Made by a program: the position numbers and the translations under genes | NCBI GenBank assembly: GCA_036675025.1 | Contig: JAKFFN010000003.1 | Span: forward strand, 1-16,802 | Direction of reading: 5' to 3' | DNA from: JAKFFN01 sp036675025 | Lineage (GTDB): Bacteria > Sumerlaeota > Sumerlaeia > Sumerlaeales > Sumerlaeaceae | Length of the DNA: 16,802 bases | The notes under the pieces: model-generated | What the model was told of the DNA's origin: nothing | What the model saw: the letters and a program-made list of their open reading frames with translations, nothing else | Database searches by the model: none | Part shown: piece after piece, positions 1 to 7,736 of the stretch | How the letters are laid out: every line of letters begins with the position of its first letter | Position numbering within the stretch: the first letter of the stretch is position 1

Positions 1-1245
1 CAGAACATGACGGAGATTGTGGATGACGTTTACGCGCAGGTGAAAGACATGCTGGTCGGCAGCCGCAAGCTGACGGCAGAAAAGGCTGATGAGATTATTA
101 ACGCCGGACCCATCGGCGCTGACAAGGCGCGGGAAATGGGACTGGTGGACCGCGTTGCTTACGCGGATGAAGTGCTGGACGGCCTGAAAAAGGACAAGCT
201 GGAGATCGTGGACTCTTCGGACTATAAAACCTCTACCCAGTCTTCTAAGAGCAGTGACATCAGCCTGCTGAGCCTGCTCAGCATGATGAGCACCGATTCC
301 AAGTCCGATGATGATGACGACGATTATCCGCGGGTGGCAGTTCTCTATGCCGTTGGCCCGATTACCCTGGGCACCAATGGTGGTTCGGGCATCGGTTCAG
401 ACAGCGAAATTGCCTCGACGGATTTTATCGAGGAACTGGAAAAGCTGAAGGAAGACGACAAGATCAAGGCAGTGATCCTCAGGGTGAACAGCCCGGGCGG
501 CAGCGCTTTTGCGTCGGACCTGATCTGGAAGAAGATCGAAGAGCTTAAGAAGAAGAAGCCGGTAGTGGCCAGCATGGGCGACGTGGCTGCCAGCGGCGGT
601 TACTACATCTCCATGGGTGCAAACCGCATTATTGCGCAGCCGGGTACGCTGACGGGCAGCATCGGCGTGGTCGGCGGCAAGCCGAACCTGAAGGGCCTAT
701 ACGAGAAGGTTGGCGTAAACAAGACGACGATTTCAAAGGGCCGCTACGCCGGAATGTTCTCCGAGACGAGCGACTTCAGCGCGGAAGAGACGAAGGTCAT
801 CGAAGAGATGATGAAGCGCACGTACGATGAATTCGTGACCAAGGCGGCGCGGGGTCGCAGCCGGTCGTACGAACAGCTTCACGAAGTGGCACAGGGCCGC
901 GTGTGGACGGGCAGCCGGGCCAAAGAAGTAGGCCTGGTGGATGAGCTTGGCGGTCTGGATAAAGCCATTATCGAAACTAAGGAACTGATCGGGCTGACGC
1001 CAGATGAGAAGGTTCGCCTTATCGCTTACCCGAAAGAGCAGAGCTTTGTAGATATCCTGCAGAAGGCGCTGGGTACGAGCAGCTCGGCTGTTAAGAGTGG
1101 CGACCTGGGCATGAACATGATGCTGGGCGCACTGCCGGTGCCGGATGGGCTCTCAAAGGTGCTGATGCAGGCGGTGAGCATTACGAAGATGTTCAACCAG
1201 GAGAAGGTGCTGGCGGTCATGCCGTTTATGATCGAACTGCGGTAG
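1..1245 (+). CDS. sppA: Signal peptide peptidase SppA, long form (S49 family), 5'-truncated by the window edge
   Basis: The open frame enters from base 1 (Gln-Asn precede the first Met at base 7), so the true start lies outside the window. Numbering from that Met, residues 1-60 look like the tail of a first S49 repeat. A low-complexity linker with six Asp (101-106) follows, then a complete second S49 domain (about 108-320). It contains RVNSPGGS (159-166) and GDVAASGGYY (191-200) with the nucleophile Ser196, followed by TLTGSIGVVG. The tail of this domain (WTGSRAKEVGLVDELGG) resembles the residues 27-50 region, consistent with the internal duplication of E. coli-type SppA. In that family the catalytic Lys comes from the N-terminal repeat, which is missing here; the C-domain has Ala248 where single-domain forms would carry Lys. 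SppA is a membrane-bound serine protease that degrades leftover signal peptides. The gene appears to end a transcription unit, with a terminator 53 bases past the stop. Confidence 0.93.
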   Translation, partial: QNMTEIVDDVYAQVKDMLVGSRKLTAEKADEIINAGPIGADKAREMGLVDRVAYADEVLDGLKKDKLEIVDSSDYKTSTQSSKSSDISLLSLLSMMSTDSKSDDDDDDYPRVAVLYAVGPITLGTNGGSGIGSDSEIASTDFIEELEKLKEDDKIKAVILRVNSPGGSAFASDLIWKKIEELKKKKPVVASMGDVAASGGYYISMGANRIIAQPGTLTGSIGVVGGKPNLKGLYEKVGVNKTTISKGRYAGMFSETSDFSAEETKVIEEMMKRTYDEFVTKAARGRSRSYEQLHEVAQGRVWTGSRAKEVGLVDELGGLDKAIIETKELIGLTPDEKVRLIAYPKEQSFVDILQKALGTSSSAVKSGDLGMNMMLGALPVPDGLSKVLMQAVSITKMFNQEKVLAVMPFMIELR

Positions 1246-1298
1246 TGAATTAACCGCAGGAAAACGCAACAGCGCTAAAAGAAAATGTAACTGTTAAG

Positions 1299-1331
1299 TA
1301 GGCGCTCCACGAGGGGCGCCTATTTTTTTTT
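1299..1331 (+). terminator. Rho-independent terminator after sppA
   Basis: A ten-base-pair stem (TAGGCGCTCC at 1299-1308 with GGGGCGCCTA at 1313-1322, one T:G wobble) closes a four-base ACGA loop and is followed by nine T residues (1323-1331). This is a textbook intrinsic terminator for the plus strand. Read from the minus strand it lacks a U-tract, so it would serve the convergent flippase gene only weakly. Confidence 0.92.
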
Positions 1332-1341
1332 GCGATATGGA

Positions 1342-2820
1342 TTAGCTCAGGCGAAGGAGGCGCTTGCCTTGCCGGGCGATGTCCGGGTTGAGAGTGATAA
1401 GCGCGCCAGCGTAAATTGCTGCAGGAATGACCGATGCGGCAAGGGTGGCAATTGGGTGCGAGAACAGGACTGTTGTTCCCCAGAGCATCAGCCCGAGAAC
1501 CAGCCAGAGCGGTGAGAGGCGCAGCCAGGCGCTATGGAAAACCCATTGGCCGGCGCCAAGCAGCGAGGCAAGCATGACTCCCCAGATGAACCATAGCACT
1601 GCGGATGACAGCGCATACGCCACAACAGCATGCATGACGCCATAGCGCAGCCCGAGGATAACGGCGGCCACGCGAATGGCCGTGGCGACAACGTTCCAGT
1701 AAAATCCGTAGTCCGGGCGGTCGAGGAGGATATCCAGCGACGAGATCGGCGAGAAGAGAGAAGCAAAAATGCAGTAAAGCGATAGCAGCCGCGCAACGGG
1801 CGCTGTGGAGTCGACCCATTTATCACCAAGCACAATTGCCACGATGGGTTCGGCCATAACTGCCACCCATATCAACACCGGTACGATGAACGCGGCCGAC
1901 AATCGCAGCATCTGAAGCACAGGCGCCATTAGCGCATGCCTGTCGCGGCCGGCCAGGGCGGAAAACGCGACCTTGTGCAGCGCACCGATAAGGATATAAA
2001 TGGGAATGGTGATGAGCCAGTTTGCCATGCTGAAGGCTGCCGCGGCTGCCTTGGACAGGCTGGCGCCGAAGATGATGACCGGTGCATTGCTGCCCAGGGC
2101 GTTAAAAACCTGGTTGCCGCAATGGAACAAACCAAAGCGTGCCCAGCGGGCGCCGCGCCTTTTCAGCATTGCCAGGGAAAGCAGGATAGGCGGGAAGGAA
2201 ACCCGGGATCGGCTGGACACCCAGATGAGCTCTGTGACCTCCGCCAACCCGTAGGCGAGGTATAAAGTCCATGCCGCCGGCGATAAGAGCGCCAGACCTA
2301 CACCCACCAATCCAGATACGAGAGCGTATAAGGTTTCTCCGATGCTGATTTCCCGGTAGGCCAGTCGGGCGGCAAGGTCTGTTTTATAGATCAGTTTCGC
2401 GGCCTGCAGGGCCACGATCGCCGGCGCGGCCCATAACAGCGCCGCCCACGGGCCGAAGCTGAGCCAACGCACTAGCAGCGGATGGGCGGTAAGGGCAAAA
2501 ACGGCAATACCGGCTGCAGAAAATGTGAGAGCACCGCCCAGGAGAAGCAGGAACCTGCGGCGATGGCGAACTTCGCGCACATAAAGCTGATCAAATCCCA
2601 GGGGCAGAAGCACAAACAGCACCAGGTGCACAGAGAGCAGCTGCCGGTAGGCGCCGAATTCGGTTTCGCTGAGGATACGCGCGAGCAGGGCTACGGCGCC
2701 GAAAGTTACCAGGCGCTGGGCGATGTTTCCGGCGAGGGTCCACCGGACCGCCGTTATGGCTTTCGCGGTTGTAGATGGAGGCTGACCAGCCGGCAGCTGG
2801 GTATTGCGGCCGGTCGTCAC
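1342..2820 (-). CDS. Polysaccharide/O-antigen flippase-like membrane protein (MOP superfamily, Wzx/RfbX type)
   Basis: A 492-residue, highly hydrophobic protein with about twelve to fourteen candidate transmembrane helices, the usual size and make-up of lipid-linked oligosaccharide flippases. The N-terminus has the familiar pattern of a first helix (AGNIAQRLVTFGAVALLARILS) followed by an acidic-aromatic turn (ETEFGAYRQL), as in Wzx/WzxC proteins. A later IVAIVLGDKW motif (about 330-340) also recurs in that family. The likely role is to flip undecaprenyl-linked glycan across the inner membrane for surface polysaccharide; the substrate cannot be told. The start is GTG at 2820, with no strong ribosome binding site, only 7 bases after the stop of the upstream DUF4380-like gene, so translation is probably coupled. 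No glycosyltransferases are adjacent, so this is not a full polysaccharide cluster within the window. Confidence 0.8.
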   Translation of the reverse strand: MTTGRNTQLPAGQPPSTTAKAITAVRWTLAGNIAQRLVTFGAVALLARILSETEFGAYRQLLSVHLVLFVLLPLGFDQLYVREVRHRRRFLLLLGGALTFSAAGIAVFALTAHPLLVRWLSFGPWAALLWAAPAIVALQAAKLIYKTDLAARLAYREISIGETLYALVSGLVGVGLALLSPAAWTLYLAYGLAEVTELIWVSSRSRVSFPPILLSLAMLKRRGARWARFGLFHCGNQVFNALGSNAPVIIFGASLSKAAAAAFSMANWLITIPIYILIGALHKVAFSALAGRDRHALMAPVLQMLRLSAAFIVPVLIWVAVMAEPIVAIVLGDKWVDSTAPVARLLSLYCIFASLFSPISSLDILLDRPDYGFYWNVVATAIRVAAVILGLRYGVMHAVVAYALSSAVLWFIWGVMLASLLGAGQWVFHSAWLRLSPLWLVLGLMLWGTTVLFSHPIATLAASVIPAAIYAGALITLNPDIARQGKRLLRLS

Positions 2821-2827
2821 TGCGCGG

Positions 2828-3745
2828 CTACACGACTACAGCGTTCAGATCCTGTACGTGTTGAAAGATTTCTTCCATATTTGCCGGCTGAGTAACGCGT
2901 GCGAGGGACCATTCTTCCAGGTGTTCTGCCATTCCACCTTGTGCGGCAAGGGGCTGCAGCGGACCAAGAGTTTCCAGTTCAAGGAAACGGGAATTGGTAA
3001 ACAGCTCCCAATTGCAACCGAAATCCGGGTAAGTGGCGTCGGGCTTCAGGGTCGAGCCTTTAATAAACACGGTGTCATCAATCACATAGCAGCCCCAGCC
3101 AACGGAATTGCGTACGCCAAACTTAAGCTGCTCATTGCGAGAGGGATCCTGGCGCATGGAGATATATTTGGGACCCCAGTGGAAGCGCTCGTCCTGCATG
3201 TTAGTGTAGCTCCACACGACGAGCGGCCGGGCTGGCAGCAGCGCATCAGGGAACGGGACGAAGGGTTCCTGGGGTATAATGGCGGTGCCGCCATGATTGA
3301 GTACGGTAAGAGCCCAGGGCGCCGCAGTTACTTCCCACGGGCCGTGGTTAATAATCTGGTGATTGATGGAGAGGGTAGGAAGAGTTTCGTGGAGGCGAAT
3401 CTCCATGATTTTCTGCAGGCCGGTCAGCTGCTCCACATCCGGCACCAGGCGCAGGGTGCGGCCGTCCCAATCATGGGCAACGGGCGAATTGTCAGGTACG
3501 TACGTGCGGGGTTTGATTTCAGGCGCGTGCCAGAGACGGTGGCCGCCATAAAGCTGGAAATTTTCATCACCTGTTCGGCCAATCGATTCTTGTTCCACGT
3601 AAAACAGGTTACCGGGGCGATCTTTCCAGCCCATGTAGATGATGCGCGGACCAACTTCGGTGGTCACTACAAGCTCAATGGTGTCGTTTGACAGACGAAG
3701 ACAGTGGGCCCAGCCTTCAAACTCGATTTTTTCCAGGTTTAACAT
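2828..3745 (-). CDS. DUF4380-like protein with galactose-mutarotase-type fold
   Basis: A 305-residue soluble protein without signal peptide or membrane helix. Recognisable features are VGPRIIYMGW (31-40), the histidine-rich LYGGHRLWHAPE (65-76) and INHG...APWALTVLNHGG (132-153). These resemble DUF4380-type proteins, which share the beta-sandwich fold of aldose-1-epimerases. His69, Arg70, His73 and Glu76 are plausible sugar-site residues, but no catalytic assignment is established. It starts at ATG 3745 with a weak upstream AAAG and is the first gene of a two-gene minus-strand unit with the flippase. Inference: it may bind or rearrange a sugar in the same glycan pathway. Family-level recognition is fairly sure; the biochemical role is unknown. 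Confidence 0.7.
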   Translation of the reverse strand: MLNLEKIEFEGWAHCLRLSNDTIELVVTTEVGPRIIYMGWKDRPGNLFYVEQESIGRTGDENFQLYGGHRLWHAPEIKPRTYVPDNSPVAHDWDGRTLRLVPDVEQLTGLQKIMEIRLHETLPTLSINHQIINHGPWEVTAAPWALTVLNHGGTAIIPQEPFVPFPDALLPARPLVVWSYTNMQDERFHWGPKYISMRQDPSRNEQLKFGVRNSVGWGCYVIDDTVFIKGSTLKPDATYPDFGCNWELFTNSRFLELETLGPLQPLAAQGGMAEHLEEWSLARVTQPANMEEIFQHVQDLNAVVV

Positions 3746-3805
3746 ACTTTACACTATCGGGATGGGATGGAGAACTTAAAGACAAATTCTCTAAATGCAA
3801 ATTAA

Positions 3806-3834
3806 TTTACACGAGTCTACATCTCCCTAGTCAA
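3806..3834 (-). promoter_or_regulatory. Candidate sigma70-like promoter for the DUF4380-flippase unit
   Basis: On the minus strand TTGACT (3834-3829) is followed after 17 bases by TGTAAA (3811-3806). This is a five-of-six -35 and a four-of-six -10, and would give a leader of roughly 50 bases before the ATG at 3745. It lies in an AT-rich divergent intergenic region. Judged by consensus only. Confidence 0.35.
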
Positions 3835-3887
3835 TTTTTAATTCATATCTTCTCCGTAAAACTTTTTTAGCCGCACCACTTTCGCCT

Positions 3888-3904
3888 GACATGTCTTACA
3901 TGTT
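3888..3904. repeat. Repeated ACATGT motif in the divergent promoter region
   Basis: ACATGT, itself a palindrome, occurs at 3889-3894 and again at 3898-3903. The start-to-start spacing is 9 bases, and the first copy sits inside the perfect eight-base palindrome GACATGTC (3888-3895). The pair lies about 50 bases upstream of the TTGACA box for the Hsp70-kinase gene. It could be a regulator site, but no known operator is matched with confidence. Confidence 0.3.
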
Positions 3905-3953
3905 CCATAAGATTGTTCCGAATTTTTCGTACGCTGATGTCCCTAAGCAAACC

Positions 3954-3982
3954 TTGACACGGGGCAGCAGTGTTAGACATTT
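3954..3982 (+). promoter_or_regulatory. Candidate promoter of the Hsp70-kinase gene (perfect -35, weak -10)
   Basis: A perfect TTGACA lies at 3954-3959. No good -10 box sits at 16-18 bases; the best nearby elements are TAGACA at 3974 (spacing too short) and ACATTT at 3977. The remaining leader to the GTG at 4028 would be about 40 bases. A promoter here is likely because the region is divergent, but its exact form is uncertain. There is no CIRCE-type inverted repeat such as HrcA-controlled dnaK genes carry. Confidence 0.3.
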
Positions 3983-4027
3983 TCCCTGTGTGTAGCTTTT
4001 CACTCTATTTTTCTGTGCGAAAGGGCG

Positions 4028-7000
4028 GTGAGCACGTATTTGTCAGGCAATGAACACATTATAGGAATAGACCTCGGAACCACAAATTCCGTGGTCGCGA
4101 TACTCGAAGGCGAAGCTCCCAAAGTCATTACGAATTCAGAAGGCAGCACCAAGACTCCTTCTGTGGTTTCGTTTATGCCGGATGGGGAAGTTACGGTGGG
4201 CGACGTGGCTCGCCGCCAGGGATCGATAAACCCTTCTCGCACAATCTACAGCATCAAGCGACTCATGGGTCGTACGCCGCAGGATGTGGAAGCGCTGGGC
4301 CTCTATGCGCCTTATGAACTGGCATCCACTGAAGATGCTCAGCTTGTCGTAAAGATGGGCGCGGATGGGTACACGCCGGCACAGATTTCTGCGATGATCC
4401 TGAAAAAGCTGAAACAGGCGGCTGAGGATTATCTCGGCGAAGACGTGGACAAGGCCATCATTACGGTGCCTGCCTACTTCGACGATCTCCAGCGGCAGGC
4501 TACACGCGAAGCGGGACGCCTGGCCGGCCTGGAAGTATTACGACTGGTAAACGAACCCACTGCCGCCGCAATGGCATACGGCCTCGGGAAAGAACGCAGC
4601 GAACGCGTGGCCGTATACGATTTCGGGGGCGGAACGTTTGACCTTACGGTGCTGGATATTTCCGAAGGCACTTTCGAAGTTCTTACAAGCCAGGGCGATA
4701 CGCACCTGGGCGGCGATGACCTGGACGCCATGCTGGTGCAGCACCTGCTGGAGCAGTTTCGCGAAAGCGCCGGTGTGGAATTTGAACCGGACGATATGGC
4801 GCAGCGCCGGCTTACGGAAGCGGCTGAGAAGGCCAAGTGTGAATTGTCACTTTCACGCCAGGCGCTCATTCACCTGCCGTTCCTTGCCCAGGTAGATGGA
4901 ACGCCGCTGCACCTGGACATGACCCTGAACAGGGAAGATTTTGAAGACCTCATCGAGCCTTATATCGAACAGACGCTTGATTGCTGCCGCGCCGCACTTG
5001 CCGATTGCGACCTGAAACCCACTGACATTGACAAGGTTATCATGGTGGGCGGATCTACGCGCATTCCGCTGGTGCAGGACATGGTGGAAGAGTACTTTGG
5101 CGTGGTACCATTTAAGGGCCTGAATCCTGATGAGATTGTTGCCCTCGGCGCCGCTACGCAGGCAGGCGTACTTGCCGGTAAACTGAAAGAAGTCATTCTG
5201 CTGGACGTGACGCCCCACAGCCTGGGTGTGGAAGTGGCAGACAACCGCCTGACGCGGGTAATTGAAAAGAACACGACAATACCGGTGAAATCTGGCAGGC
5301 TGTTTACCACCACGGAAGACGGGCAGGAAATGGTAACTGTCCATGTTCTGCAGGGCGATTCTGAAAAAGCTTCGGAGAACCGGTCGCTGGGTAAGTTTAC
5401 GCTCGCGCACATTGCGCCCGGCAAAGCGGGAAGCGCGCGGGTGCAGGTCGCTTTCCAGATTAACGCTGACGGCATGGTGGAAGTAACCGCGGAAGACATG
5501 GCAAGCCGGAAACAGGAATGCCTGACGCTAACACTGGGCGGAGAAGGTGATACCGTGCAGGCAGCGCGTGAGCGCGCCCAGGGCGCAGCTGCAGCGCGCC
5601 GGCGCCGGCGCAGGTCAAAGACGGATGAGCGGCCGAGCGCAACCCCGGAAGTACTTACGGGGCTGACGCCGGTAAGTAGTCAGCCTCTGGGACGATCAGA
5701 TTCATCGGCAGCGCGCCGGCGTGCGGATGTTCCGTCTGCTGCTGCGCCATCTCCTGCGCCGCCAGCCGGGTCATCGGGAAGCAGCGCCGTTCGGCGTGCG
5801 ACTCCGCCGACGGCAGCCCCCAAGCCTGCAGCATCTGGTTCGAAGCCAGGAGCAAGTCCCCGCATACCAACAATCTCTACTCCGGTTACTCCCGGCCCTT
5901 CGGTTACCGTTCCGGAGCTCCAGCCAGCCGCCGCAGGTGCCGCAGTCGCAATGATCACGCGTGCAGAACTGTCACCGCTTGCCACGCAGGCGCTCTCGTT
6001 AATCAAGGACAAATCCAGCTCGGCCGGTTCCTATGAAATTTATCTGAAGGCCTATTCGGAGCTGCAGGAGTATGCCCGTACAAATCCGGTAGACTTCGAA
6101 GTGGTCGAGGGCACCACGCGCATACTGATTACTTTGGGTGAGCGCGATGCGGCCAGGGCACTAATGAAAACGCTTTCGGAGCAGACGAGCGCTGACCGTT
6201 CAAAGATCAACGGACTTTTTGATGAGTTCCTGACGCGATTCCCCCAGGATGACAACGCCACCCAGCCAGTGGCGGGTCCTTCGGGCTCGAAGGAAGGTGT
6301 AGATACTGCGATCCGGCAGATGGAACAGCGGGTAACGGAGAATACTGGCACCAACGAGGAAGTGGAATCGCTGGTGCAGCTATATCGCCGGCGCCTCGCC
6401 CATGGCGATGATACCTCGACACAGTTTAAACTGGTAAAACTGCTGGTGCGCCTGGAGCGTGTGGACGAAGCTATTAACATTCTCCAGCGCCTCGTGCAGA
6501 TCGAATCGTACCGGGTGCATTCGCTCAAGATTCTCGGCCTGTGCTTCTGGCAGAAGGGCCTCCATTACCTGGCGTGGCAGAAATTCCAGCAGTTGCCGCC
6601 CAGCGATGAGATCAAAGACATCCTCTATCGCCTTGCCTCTGACATGGAAGAAACTGACCAGCTCCTGAATGCGAAGGTCGTATTTCAGCACCTGGTTAAT
6701 GCCGACGCTGAGTTCCGCGACAGTGCGACGCGCCTGAAGAAAATCGAACAGATCATTCGCATGGAAGCGGGCAACCGCGAGGCCAGTCTGACCCCATCGA
6801 TTTTTCTTACTCTAAAGGATTCACGGTTCGTGATCCTTGAAGAGGTAAACCGCGGAAGCATGGGCATCGTGTATCGAGCCCGCGATAAGGTACTGGAAGA
6901 AATAGTAGCTCTCAAAATCCTGAACGATTACATGACCACGGATCCTTCAGCGGTGGAGCGCTTCAAGCGTGAGGCGCGTGCCGCAAAGCGGCTGTCGCAT

Positions 7001-7609
7001 CCGAACATCGTGCGCATCCACGACATGTTTGAATACGGAAACAAGAAGCTGCTCTCGATGGAGTTCATCGAAGGCGTGGATCTAAAGACGGTGCTGGCGG
7101 AGCGAAAACTGCTGCCGTTGTATGAGATTGCAGGAATTGCTCGCCCGGTGTGTGATGCGCTGGCCTACGCACACCAGCAGTCTATCGTGCATCGCGATAT
7201 TAAACCGGCCAACATCATGATCACAAATACGAACCAGGTAAAGGTGACGGATTTCGGCATCGCTAAGGTGTTGCTGGCAGGTGCTGATTCCACGCGGTCG
7301 GGTTCACAGATTATCGGCACGCCGCTCTACATGTCGCCGGAGCAGATCATGGGGACCGACGTGGACGCGCGCGCGGATATCTACAGCCTGGGCGCTACGT
7401 TGTACGAGATGGCCGTGGGGCGCCCGCCGTTCCTCGATGGCAACATCGAGTACCACCACCTCCATACGCTGCCGCCGGCAATGACGGATACAGTGCCGCT
7501 GGCGCTGCAGCAGATCGTGCTGAAGTGCCTGGAGAAAAAGCCGGAAGACAGGTACAAGTCAATCCACGACCTGGGCGAAGCGCTCACGAAGCTGGCCACG
7601 GGCGGATGA
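4028..7609 (+). CDS. Hsp70/DnaK - TPR-like - Ser/Thr protein kinase fusion protein
   Basis: One uninterrupted 1193-residue frame. Residues 10-385 form a full Hsp70 ATPase domain: IGIDLGTTNS (12-21), Lys77 in SIKRLMGR, NEPTAAAMAYG (175-185), DFGGGTFD (198-205, with Thr203 at the DnaK Thr199 position) and GGSTRIP (341-347). The hydrophobic linker LLDVTPHSLG (391-400) and a beta substrate-binding domain (to about 505) follow, but the alpha-helical lid is absent. In its place is an Ala/Pro/Ser-rich basic stretch (about 510-640, six Arg at 524-529), then helical TPR-like repeats (about 645-912) and a complete kinase (about 933-1190): VALK Lys963, Glu982, HRDIKPAN with Asp1057, DFG 1075-1077 and SPE 1103-1105. 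All catalytic residues are present. The start is GTG 4028, with AAGGG only about 2 bases upstream; the nearby ATG at 4050 is out of frame. There is no signal peptide or membrane helix, so it is probably cytosolic. Inference: chaperone-type client or nucleotide sensing coupled to phosphorylation. Confidence 0.93.
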   Translation: MSTYLSGNEHIIGIDLGTTNSVVAILEGEAPKVITNSEGSTKTPSVVSFMPDGEVTVGDVARRQGSINPSRTIYSIKRLMGRTPQDVEALGLYAPYELASTEDAQLVVKMGADGYTPAQISAMILKKLKQAAEDYLGEDVDKAIITVPAYFDDLQRQATREAGRLAGLEVLRLVNEPTAAAMAYGLGKERSERVAVYDFGGGTFDLTVLDISEGTFEVLTSQGDTHLGGDDLDAMLVQHLLEQFRESAGVEFEPDDMAQRRLTEAAEKAKCELSLSRQALIHLPFLAQVDGTPLHLDMTLNREDFEDLIEPYIEQTLDCCRAALADCDLKPTDIDKVIMVGGSTRIPLVQDMVEEYFGVVPFKGLNPDEIVALGAATQAGVLAGKLKEVILLDVTPHSLGVEVADNRLTRVIEKNTTIPVKSGRLFTTTEDGQEMVTVHVLQGDSEKASENRSLGKFTLAHIAPGKAGSARVQVAFQINADGMVEVTAEDMASRKQECLTLTLGGEGDTVQAARERAQGAAAARRRRRRSKTDERPSATPEVLTGLTPVSSQPLGRSDSSAARRRADVPSAAAPSPAPPAGSSGSSAVRRATPPTAAPKPAASGSKPGASPRIPTISTPVTPGPSVTVPELQPAAAGAAVAMITRAELSPLATQALSLIKDKSSSAGSYEIYLKAYSELQEYARTNPVDFEVVEGTTRILITLGERDAARALMKTLSEQTSADRSKINGLFDEFLTRFPQDDNATQPVAGPSGSKEGVDTAIRQMEQRVTENTGTNEEVESLVQLYRRRLAHGDDTSTQFKLVKLLVRLERVDEAINILQRLVQIESYRVHSLKILGLCFWQKGLHYLAWQKFQQLPPSDEIKDILYRLASDMEETDQLLNAKVVFQHLVNADAEFRDSATRLKKIEQIIRMEAGNREASLTPSIFLTLKDSRFVILEEVNRGSMGIVYRARDKVLEEIVALKILNDYMTTDPSAVERFKREARAAKRLSHPNIVRIHDMFEYGNKKLLSMEFIEGVDLKTVLAERKLLPLYEIAGIARPVCDALAYAHQQSIVHRDIKPANIMITNTNQVKVTDFGIAKVLLAGADSTRSGSQIIGTPLYMSPEQIMGTDVDARADIYSLGATLYEMAVGRPPFLDGNIEYHHLHTLPPAMTDTVPLALQQIVLKCLEKKPEDRYKSIHDLGEALTKLATGG

Positions 7610-7672
7610 GGTAAGCGCGACAACAGCCGGGTCAACCTGGAAAATTGCAAGACTAACAGGTAGTAAAAACAG

Positions 7673-7710
7673 AAACAGGTGGGTTCACTGAGAACCCACC
7701 TGTTTTATTA
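7673..7710. terminator. Bidirectional intrinsic terminator between the Hsp70-kinase gene and ahcY
   Basis: Perfect 14-base-pair arms (AAACAGGTGGGTTC at 7673-7686 and its complement at 7692-7705) close a five-base loop. The plus strand continues TTTTATTATAAT, and the minus strand continues into a T-rich run, so the hairpin can stop both convergent transcripts. Confidence 0.92.
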
Positions 7711-7736
7711 TAATACTGCTTTTGAAACGGTCTAGA

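Noticed and set aside
1333..1400. tRNA-like phrase TTAGCTCAG near the end of the flippase gene
   Set aside because: It resembles a tRNA D-arm, but no matching acceptor stem or GGTTCGA T-arm follows, and the bases encode the conserved-frame C-terminus of the flippase.
2804..3691. 295-residue plus-strand open frame opposite the DUF4380-like gene
   Set aside because: No motif and no ribosome binding site; the opposite strand encodes a recognisable protein with a promoter-like region.
4028..7609. Two adjacent genes (dnaK and pknB) joined by a sequencing error
   Set aside because: The frame is continuous for 1193 codons, the linker and TPR-like region keep coding character, and no start codon with a ribosome binding site was evident before the kinase. 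Raw reads would settle it finally.
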